In this document: piece by piece, positions 55,957-64,000 of the stretch | Layout of the letters: each line of letters begins with the position of its first letter | How positions within the stretch are numbered: position 1 is the first letter of the stretch | DNA from: Bolinopsis microptera | Lineage: Eukaryota > Ctenophora > Tentaculata > Lobata > Bolinopsidae | NCBI RefSeq assembly: GCF_026151205.1 | Contig: NC_087073.1 | Span: forward strand, 12,369,578 to 12,433,577 | Direction: 5' to 3' | DNA length: 64,000 bases | The notes under the pieces: model-generated | Databases searched by the model: none | Seen by the model: only the letters and a program-made list of their open reading frames with translations | What the model was told of the DNA's origin: nothing | Program-made: the position numbers and the translations under genes

Positions 55957-56315
55957 GAAAGTAGGAACATTCCAAGTTCAACCCAAAGAAAGTAGGAACA
56001 TTCCAAGTTCAACCCAAAGAAAGTGGGCACATTCCAAGTTCAACCCAAAGAAAGTAGGAACATTCCAAGTTCAACCCAAAGAAAGTAGGAACATTCCAAG
56101 TTCAACCCAAAGAAAGTAGGAACATTCCAAGTTCAACCCAAAGAAAGTAGGAACATTGCAAGTTCAACCCAAAGAAAGTAGGAACATTCCAAGTTCAACC
56201 CAAAGAAAGTAGGAACATTCTAAGTTCAACCGAAAGAAAGTAGGAACATTCCAAGTTCAACCCAAAGAAAGTAGGAACATTCCAAGTTCAACCCAAAGAA
56301 AGTAGGAACATTCCG
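55957..56315 (+). repeat. 31-bp minisatellite, about 11 copies
   Basis: Unit AAGTTCAACCCAAAGAAAGT + AGGAACATTCC, nearly perfect. It overlaps the last codons of the extended formin B frame, so its first copy encodes the C-terminal SSTQRK-stop. Not present after formin A. Confidence 0.95.
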
Positions 56316-56980
56316 TACTAGCCTTATCTTTAAAGACACGCGATCAGCTTCAACTAAAGAATTACTTCCAAATTGTATAGTTTATGTCGATGACTGCAAC
56401 AGAGTCTACATATCAGTTAAAAATTCTAACTGTCGTGAACCGGTCATCATTAATTATCAAATTCTATACGTTTTGAATCTCGCGATAACCTTTTGATAAC
56501 AATCTCGCGATAACCTTTTGATAACAATTTTACAGCATCAGGTAACAATTTACCTCAAGGATCAAACTGTACTGTTTTTATATTAGCCACTAAAACTTGA
56601 TAATGTTTTACACGGTTTGAAAATCGTTTCTTATCATACATTATTGATTACATCGTTGATTGAACATTGTGAGTATTTTTCATTTGATAAAATACGATGT
56701 ACATTTTATTTTTTTGCTGAGAAAATAAAAATGGATCAATCACTGATTACCGTCGAGGTGACACATTTTAACATTTGAATACAATCAGTGTATCTTCCGC
56801 AATTAACTTAACGTACTGATGAGTGCAGCTTACAAAGGCATGACGATGTCCTGTAGTTTTGTTGGTGAGATAAATAATGGTTTTCCTCATTTCCACCGAT
56901 GCAAGTATTGTACTTCAAGTAAAATAACTTATACAAGGACACGACAAGTAAGGACCCAAATAAGGACCTTTAGGAGCATG
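56316..56980. other. Spacer between formin B and the GPCR
   Basis: AT-rich. A direct repeat (CTCGCGATAACCTTTTGATA) occurs twice at 56482-56525. No gene seen. Confidence 0.5.
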
Positions 56981-58506
56981 TTATTTAGTCCGATTGTTCC
57001 GGATTATTGCAGGTGTTGTTTTCCGGGTTAATCTCTTCAAAACAAATCGCTTGAACCGTCTATTACTGAGAATGTATATAACAGGATTACAGATAACATT
57101 GATAGAAAGACAGTATACTGCTAGTAGTATAGCCCAAGGAGGCAGGTTCCTGTCTCCTGCTTGTAAAAACCAGCTTACGCTCTCCGGAGTGTAGGACAGG
57201 ATGAAACCTAGACTTGCCCACATAGTTATCACGATTGCTCCTGAAATGTGCGGGTTTAGATTTCTCTTTGACTATATATATATATATATAATAGTAATCT
57301 TTCATATTGCAGTGCAGTGGTCAACACAACCGTGTTGTATTTCTCAAAAAAAGAACCACATTTGTAAATTTGTACCATTTCATGAAAATGTTTACCTTTG
57401 CTTGGTAGAGTTTGTCTAAGTCGTCTAGTGATGTGAACGGTAGTGATGAGAAGTGTGATGTTTGCTACAACCGTTATCAGTATAGGGAGTAGTTGGGTAG
57501 TGATACCAACTGCTAGATGCCATTCCTTCAGATTGTCTTTAGTCAGATCTGGTTTATGGACAAAGATTTTAGATATCCACAACATAACATCAGTTTATCA
57601 ATTAACTCTTATTTTATCAATTTACTCTTTAAAAAAACATTAAATAATGATCGCGAGTCGCAACACTGACCAATAACAGTACACGCAAGTTTTCGTGGAT
57701 GAAAATGTGGCTTAGTTTTATTGATACCCAGCCATATTAGAGCAGGTACAGGGAGTAACCAAGCAAAACCCACTACTGGGTAGAACCAGCCCCTTGGGGC
57801 GGGAGACAGAGGTCTTAGTACCATGTACAGCCTGAAAAGATACTGTCTAAATCTTATCATGTAACAAAAATGTGATATTCGTAAATTTGATTGATGTAGA
57901 TTGAAAGCCATTGATTTGTTCATTGAAATCCCTGCAGAGGGTGAAACTAGCCTGTATGAAGCTAGGACCGTCACCAAAACAGCTTCTGCAGTGAACGGAA
58001 TGAAACGGAAATAGGACTGAACATCGCAGATAGCCTGATATGCACTGATTATAGTGCTGGGAGTTTTAGTGTTTACTTAATTGTAAAACCCATTTTCCAA
58101 GCAAACATCAATTTGTTAATTGTTTCATATCTTGATCTTTAACTGTGCGTTTAATTAAACACATCTAAATACTGTAAATGATAAAAACTGTTGTTGAAGA
58201 AGAACTCACTTGACCCAAAACCCAATCGTCCGCACAAAGTGTGATTAACATTGGTAGAAATTCAACCATCACCACCAAGAAATCAGCTATCGCCAAGTTT
58301 TCAATCAGTATAATGGAGACACGATCTATGTCTATGGCGCGATAGATAAGCGATGCGTAGAGTACAAACCCGTTACCTAGCAACCCCAGAATTATAATGG
58401 CAGTTGTGAGAATTATCAAAAGAGATCGGGTCGTTTCTGATATTTCGGTGATAGTAGAACTTGCACTGTGTGATATCAGGTCATCGAATATCGGTAGAGA
58501 TTCCAT
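56981..58506 (-). CDS. Rhodopsin-family (class A) GPCR, 5 exons, 298 aa
   Basis: Exons: 58506-58210, 58034-57952, 57831-57728, 57548-57396, 57240-56981. Class A signs: GNGFVL in TM1, LAIADFLVV in TM2, a TM3 exon starting with Cys (ICDVQSYFRF), a paired Trp/Pro TM4 (GFAWLLPVPALIWLG), TM5-6 with a short basic loop (HITRRLRQTLPSKG), and NPVIYILSNRRFKRF (NPxxY and helix 8). The DRY position reads SYR, an atypical change. The TM3-TM4 junction requires a GC donor (CAG|GCTAGT), otherwise the frame breaks. The ligand is unknown. The extracellular N-terminus is about 28 residues. Confidence 0.82.
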
Positions 58507-59081
58507 CTTATAGTCGACTGGGGGTATCTGAAACGAGTTCTCCTAGGCACAACTAAGCATAAAACAAACGCAAATTTCTAAACTACATATTTTGTATTTT
58601 AACCGCATATAAGCTGTTGTTACGTTACGTAATATTTGGTATCTCAGCCATGTTCTACCAACATTTCACCTATCAAATTGCTTAGCCGCGTAATCAGCCG
58701 TGACGTAATATTTGACCACATTTGCTTTGGCGCTCAAATTAGATCAACACGCGGTGGAAAGAGGGACTTAGAATTCAATTTTCATAACATAAAAATTACT
58801 TACTTATATATTATATACGTATACTTTTTGTGACATATTTTTGATGATTCTGATTCCTGATTTATAATGCTTTCTTTTTGATGTTTTTGATGTTGCGTCA
58901 TGAAAAACATTTATGACCCTAATCATAGATATCATATATGAGCATGTCGATATTTTCTTATTGTTCACAGCAGTAAAAAGTGTACAAATCTGATGGAAAG
59001 AATCACTGCCAATGGTGCGGAAATTGCAATATTAGGTCAATAGTGCGATTCCGCACCCATCACACTTATACGTTGCCTCTG
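58507..59081. other. Upstream region of the GPCR, no feature
   Basis: AT-rich; no ORF or repeat supported. Confidence 0.4.
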
Positions 59082-59371
59082 TGCTAGCGTTCATACACTT
59101 TTAAATGTTTAACTATTTACAGTCGCACTGCCCTAATGAGCATTTCGACAGCTCTCAAATTTGTTGAGAGAGAGAGCCTAATAACGATGATGTGACTGTT
59201 GGCAAGATTGCAACTGCTCTGAAATTTCAGCCCTCACGAATTGGTCGAGAATTTAATGGGAGTATTATAACTATGGGGCAGTGTGCAGGAAAGCAGTATT
59301 TATTACAGATGTGCCTAATAAACAGTTTACTGATGGATATCACAGTTTGATTACACGTGGTACATTTTGTT
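59082..59371 (+). pseudogene. Decayed copy of GT31 exon 3 (3' end)
   Basis: Matches 34860-35154 (GCTAGCGTTC... to GGTACATTTTGTTGAAAT) with substitutions and indels. These include an extra AG in the GAGAGAGAG run and a deletion in the NYRAVC codons, both of which break the frame. The rest of the gene is absent. It marks the right part of the duplicated block. Confidence 0.9.
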
Positions 59372-61657
59372 GAAATTATATTATATGTTCGTGGATGTGT
59401 GGAATTAAAATCACTCAAGCTTTAAAAAGATTCGCTATATTTGTTCCTAGTCCTAGTCCTATACCCACGTAGAAAGCAATCAGCTTCACTGCAACAAAAA
59501 ACTAAATTGTTCTATAATTATTATATTTCAAGTCAGTTGTGCAACTAATACTGCTTCTTATACAGGAACTTTGCTGTCAGAACTTCTTAAGCACTATTTC
59601 CTCTTTAATCTCCTCCCTGTTTCTTCGTTCTGCGCCTATGGGCTGTTATCTATTTGCACTTTGATCAAGCATCAACTCTGCAACCTTTAATTTTGCTGCA
59701 TCTCTAAATGAGGGAATAGTCCACCGCTCCACTCCACTAAAATGCTCATTGTAGCCAGTTATTTTAAGATTTTTATGATCATCCACTCCAGATTCACTTG
59801 ATCAAAGGATTTGTAAAAGCTGTGTTCAGCTGAAGGTTCGTGAAAGCTGTCGCCCACAACTTAACTCTCAAGACAAATTAGGTGGGCGGGGATGATGAAC
59901 CAGATCTCGTACTTGGTGTGGTTATGTCGTAATGTATACAAACGTCTATATTTAAGAGACAGCAGATCTCAGTAGTTGTGAAGCTGTTTTCTGTTCGCTG
60001 AATTTAGCTAACTTTGGTAAACCCCAGTCTGTTTTGTAGCACCAATACAGCTTAAACAGCCATCGGATTGTGTAGCAATAATGAAGCAGCGATGTTGCTA
60101 CTTGCAGCTATCATTATGGAATCTCTCGTGACTCACGACAGTCATCTAATTATGATCAGTAAGCACCCTGCACCTACGTTGTGAGTGTATGTCCTGTAAA
60201 CTTTACGATCACTCCTATACCTCTGAACTAATTGAGTCTGATCCAAAAGTTAAGAATCTAGTATTAAGACTGAAAGATATAGGGAGAAGACACCTGGCTC
60301 ATATTTCTACTAATAATATTAATCTGTTTCCATAAAAGCATAATAAATAATAAACCTCTCGTGTTGTCACATCTCGAAGTCTTTTATTTGTTTAATCGCT
60401 CTGAACACTGTCCCTTTATCTTGCGCAACCAGTAATCTAGCGTGCCAGCTAAAGGATCCACCTGACTGGTAACCCTATCCCTCATTTGCTCTCCGATGAG
60501 CAACGTACATACCACGTGCGCGTCACATGTACACTTTTGTCCCATTATTGCTTCTTACTGCTGCGCGTGATACCCACGTGGGCGGCACGCAGCAGGTCAC
60601 GTGTCAGCATGAGCTGGCGAAGCAGCGCTCTCTTTCTCTCTCTGTACAGTATCTGACGTGGCTATGTTTACACGCTGTGCTCTGCTATATATGTGTAGCC
60701 GTACGTGTACTCGTGTACTTCCCCATTATTGCCTTGCAACGTTTGTTGACGTGTCCGAAGATCACAGCCTGTCTTTAACTCATCAGTTTGTGTGATTTTA
60801 TTTTATTTTTGGATCGTGTCCTAGTATTTTATTAGGCTTAGAACTTGTGAGAGCCAAGTGTAATATATCATAACACGGTATATTTTAGAGATTGGTAATT
60901 TGTATAATGTACTCAGACTTGTATAGTAGAGTCTGAGTTGCAGATAATGTACATATTATTAAGTTCAAGATGAAGACCCACATAACCCTCATACCAAAGC
61001 GGCTTGTGCTATTTAAAAAGCCGGTTTAAATACCTCGTTAACTTGTTGTTAACCAGCTACCTGTTACTTTCATAACTAGGGTCATTTCAGGTTTATATTT
61101 CAATTCGTTAATCGAGCTCAGCACTATTGTTACAAGCATGCTAACACAGTTCTGTAACAGTAATGCAATAACATTACACATACGTTTAATGAGAACGCCA
61201 CGTGTCGCGTTAACTTATGGAGGAGACACGTGGCGTTGTCTTATAGAGAAGGTGTGTAATGCATATATTGTATGTCTCTAGACTCACTCCTACTCATAAA
61301 CACTTGGCTCCCTTACCCCATTCTCTCTTTTTGTGAGACTCCCTTCATTGATTGTATTGTTTCGTAATATAAATCGTAATTTATTGATTTGGTGTCTGTA
61401 TTTAAATTTGTATTTGATTGCAAACTTATCGCAAGAATGTAAAATTCATAAACCTCAAAGGAACCGTTCTTCAAACCTAGCTTAAGAGTATGTAACAATA
61501 TGCAGAGATTGCACAGGGAGCGTTCGCATATTATTACATAATCACTGAGGGAGGGGGTTTCGAGATGAAATTCCTTAAGATATTTATGCATACAAGTTGT
61601 GGTCTTCCAATAGTTGTAGGTCTCTGGGTTCACTCTAAGCCTGCATGGGGTAGAAGG
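59372..61657. other. Intergenic region with a CACGTG cluster
   Basis: No gene supported. Five CACGTG hexamers: 60513, 60575, 60598, 61199, 61227. An ORF at 60527-60778 overlaps the first three but resembles no family. At 61358-61465 the sequence resembles the GT31 3' flank. Confidence 0.5.
61194..61237. promoter_or_regulatory. 13-bp inverted repeat with paired CACGTG
   Basis: AACGCCACGTGTC (61194-61206) and its exact complement GACACGTGGCGTT (61225-61237), spaced by 18 bases. CACGTG is the bHLH E-box. Either a paired binding site or a hairpin; function is inferred. Confidence 0.5.
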
Positions 61658-61659
61658 AT

Positions 61660-62060
61660 TGAAGTTGAGAAGCTTGCAGACATATAACAGTTTACAGATG
61701 ATGTTGCCCACATCACGGATGCAATCGAGGGGGGCAAAACTTCTTCTGGATAGGCTAGAGAAAGCAGTACTAAGTGTGGGGTTAGTCATGAACGACTCTA
61801 AGACAAAATTCATTACTGTGAGGTGTGAACCTGCCAGAAGAAGAGATAAGTTAGGTCAGAAGTACTGAAAACCAGGTGGAAAAAGTGACGATATTCGTTT
61901 ACTTCGGAGCCTGGATAGCAACGACTTAGCGGGACTTGCGTGCCGGGAAAGCCAAGGCTTGGGCCGCTTGTCACAAGCTCAAGAAGATCTGGAAGCTAAG
62001 ACTTGTCCAACCTGTGTTGTTGTCCAAAACCTCTCCTCATCCTTCCCATGGCAAGTCAAT
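61660..62060 (+). pseudogene. Degenerate LINE RT fragment
   Basis: Reads in shifting frames: GAKLLLDRLEKAVLSVGLVM, NDSKTKFIT, then a damaged YLG-type region and AWAACHKLKKIWK. This is the RT palm-to-thumb segment of a LINE, with several stops and shifts. Old relic. Confidence 0.75.
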
Positions 62061-62406
62061 TAAATGTGGACCGAATCCTACTGACCTACTTGCCAGGATA
62101 CCTATTGTAGGGTTTTTAACATTGTTTGGTAGTACAAAAAAACTGACCAAATTATTATGTTTGTGCTAAAAGGAAAGCCATATTATATATTATTTTTATT
62201 ATACTTTTTATCATGTATGTGAGTCTCAATACTGTACAACACCAATTACTGTGAGGAGAATTGAGGAAAAACTGCATTTTAAAGTGGTACAAGTCTCCAT
62301 GTGGTATGTTCTTTAAAGCCATGTTTGATTCACTTAAATTAGTGTAAGATTACTAATATGTTCTCTAACGTATCACTTTAGTAGGAGGTAAATTCACCGT
62401 AGAAAG

Positions 62407-62729
62407 ATGGCACCAACACAGCGAATGAAGCAAGCCAACGCCAAGGCTGACGCTAACATCAATAAAAGGGGCCAGGTTTCCAAGGTTGGTGCACACTATT
62501 TGGACATTTCTTCATTAAACTTACTTCTTTTATCGGAAATAAACACCACATGGTAGATCCCAAATGTGGTACATACATTACGTCGTGGTAATAACATGGA
62601 AAAGGCTAACCACTATTTCCCTTTCAGCCCAAAGAAGAGACATCTCCTGTCGGACCTTACCTTGTTGGACTGTTCATCTTCTTGGTTTGCGGCTCAGCTG
62701 TAGTCGAAATCTTCAGAGCCCTCTTCTAG
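62407..62729 (+). CDS. SERP1: SERP1/RAMP4, stress-associated ER protein, 2 exons, 59 aa
   Basis: Tail-anchored ER protein associated with the Sec61 translocon. Exon 1 62407-62484 (MAPTQRMKQANAKADANINK), exon 2 62628-62729, phase 0. The basic N-terminus and the RGQVSK segment are family hallmarks. Residues ~37-57 form the C-terminal membrane anchor (YLVGLFIFLVCGSAVVEIF). Slightly shorter than vertebrate SERP1 (66 aa). Confidence 0.96.
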
Positions 62730-63966
62730 CTTCTCATCTTGTGTCTATTTATTGTCCCACTCAAACCATCACCCAGCTCGGGGGGAGCCAATCAGAAACT
62801 TCGGAATTGTGTTTTGTAGAATATCTTCACATTTTAATTTTATGACTGGAAAAAGTTTCGATTTAATCAACAGCAATTGAAAACTAGTTATGAATTATGA
62901 TGTTGTACTAACTAAAATTCTAGTTAAAAATTATGAGCTGGGCTTAATTTTTAGAATTTTGATTTTTAAGTTAAACAATGTCTTCTGAACACTGAATATC
63001 GTTTCTTCTTTTCGACTGTCCTGGCACTCAGATAACTAAATTTTAATCATGAATTAATCAGGGTTTTTAATTAATTTCGAGCTGCATCTTCGAGCAATAT
63101 GTCATATCTGACTATGAAATTGCCATTCAATCAAGAATTGTAGCTTGGAGTTATTGATTTTCCGATTTTTAATGGAATAAATCGAATGACGAATCAAGTC
63201 TGGCACATTTCCGGCTGTATAGTACTGCGGATAAGAAATTAACTGTAAATTTGTTGAAAACAATCGAACTTAAAGTGTAACTGTTATTCATTTCGTTTCA
63301 CTTATAAATACCAAAAAGTTTGTCAGAATCCGGGTTACAAATTGTCCAAAAAGTGATCACGCCATATTATGTGAACGACCACTAAAGCTATGGAAATGAT
63401 TCAAAAATTTTTAATCTGTCATCATAATCATGTCGTCCTGCCCCAGAGCTCCCATCTTAACTTGCTGACTCTGGCTATAAGTTATACCTTGTAGGTTTAT
63501 AACCTACCAGGACGCGCGCCGAGTTGGACTCGTCGACGGTCCAATATATGGAACAGATATTTTACGAGTATCACCCGTTAAGTTATACCCCTCCTGAACT
63601 TGAAGCACTCTGATGTCTGCAAGCGGTAACATTGCTTCGTTACACCACTGCATCTGCAAGCCATGCGTGCGTCCTCCTGTGCATGGGACAGGTCGACGAA
63701 AATCCGGAACGATTAATTCGATGCAATTACAGATACGATATGAAAAGAAAATTTTACTTTGGGCAGTATCTTCAATCTTGTTTGTCCCGTATTGCGTATG
63801 CCGTAGCTGTTCATGTTATCAGTTATGTAATGTACATTGTACAAAGAGTTTAAGAACGAAAACCGCGCCGATTGCTGGCTATCTTTTTCATTTTCTGCAC
63901 CTGTGCATGCTGCATGCGTCCAGAAATCGACTTAGAACCGCTCATAATACTAATAGGGTGATAATT
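62730..63966. other. SERP1 3' flank and spacer
   Basis: AT-rich. A small palindrome GTAGGTTTATAACCTAC lies at 63491-63507. An open frame at 63632-63853 is not recognisable as a family. Confidence 0.4.
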
Positions 63967-64000
63967 AGTTTACCTGGGGACCTCAGTATCAGGCTATCAT
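63967..64000 (+). repeat. U1-like fragment, second copy (cut by window end)
   Basis: GTTTACCTGGGGACCTCAG followed by CAGGCTATCAT, matching 5581-5610 with a small insertion. Continues past the edge. Confidence 0.45.

Larger units (their letters stand above)
51099..55995 (+). pseudogene. Formin-like FH2 protein, copy B (nonsense codon between FH2 and DAD-like tail)
   Basis: Exon 1 51099-51149 (MESSDQLTAIASSHKIW) joins exon 2 at 53812 in phase 0 across a 2.66-kb intron. Exon 2 reads KRLIGKEEATEV, MNPETLNEE, about fifteen PPAPKA/PPAPNA repeats (53930-54195) and a full FH2 (54240-55440). TAA at 55465-55467 ends the frame, giving 568 aa. Copy A has GAA at this position. After the stop the same frame stays open to 55995 and keeps the basic segment and the DAD-like PGVLDEILTF. 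Copy A's natural stop (AAA TAG) is AAA TGG here, so the frame runs on into the 31-bp minisatellite. The truncated protein would lack the DAD-like tail. It could be a decaying gene, a truncated functional form or a readthrough gene. Confidence 0.8.

Noticed and set aside
60527-60778. 83-aa ORF with hydrophobic segments
   Set aside because: No recognisable family and overlapping several E-box motifs. No splice or start context supports it.

Overview
This is a window of an AT-rich invertebrate animal genome. Its genes are spliced, with GT-AG introns mostly of 100-500 bases, and encode typical metazoan proteins: a lipid-droplet hydrolase, ALKBH6, EDC3, RAMP4/SERP1, a GT31 glycosyltransferase, FH2 formins and a rhodopsin-type GPCR. 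Much of the rest is transposon. Gene content and the retroelement mix (Copia-like, RLE LINE, CR1/RTE-like LINEs) fit a marine invertebrate, possibly a cnidarian, but I cannot fix the phylum. There are no operons, rRNAs, CRISPR arrays or convincing tRNA genes.

Layout. 1-5400: a dead minus-strand LINE split by a recent gag-protease-only LTR retrotransposon (687-3885, identical 253-bp LTRs, 5-bp target duplication). 5400-7060: intergenic, with a 78-bp mini-transposon and a U1-like fragment. 7071-16368: a compact plus-strand gene row: LDAH, ALKBH6, a P-loop sulfotransferase, EDC3. 16976-35154: one long GT31 glycosyltransferase gene. Its first intron holds a 3.4-kb fold-back element and a 19-bp minisatellite. 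Its 13-kb second intron holds a six-exon membrane glycoprotein with Env/F-like features (minus), a formin (plus) and a cysteine-rich GCC2/GCC3-type gene (minus) broken by a 10-bp minisatellite. 35.8-38.0 kb: a second fold-back element carrying a LINE relic and a second copy of the mini-transposon. 38.3-43.4 kb: an intact restriction-like-endonuclease LINE inserted in a TAA microsatellite. That microsatellite is the tail of a CR1-like LINE (43.4-48.3 kb, minus). 49.2-50.8 kb: another 5'-truncated LINE. 51.1-61.5 kb: a second, duplicated block carrying formin copy B, a minus-strand GPCR and a decayed piece of the GT31 last exon. 62.4 kb: SERP1.

The points most worth checking are these. (1) A 77/78-bp mobile element is present twice, each copy with a perfect 8-bp target duplication. 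(2) The two formin paralogs carry reciprocal lesions: A has lost the start codon of exon 1; B has a nonsense codon between FH2 and a DAD-like tail, plus loss of the ancestral stop. (3) The Env/F-like gene has acquired introns. (4) Minisatellites have rewritten exon ends in the cysteine-rich gene. (5) A full-length RLE LINE sits in the tail of another LINE. Exon joins were worked out by hand from splice signals and reading phase; family names come from motif recognition, not database searches.
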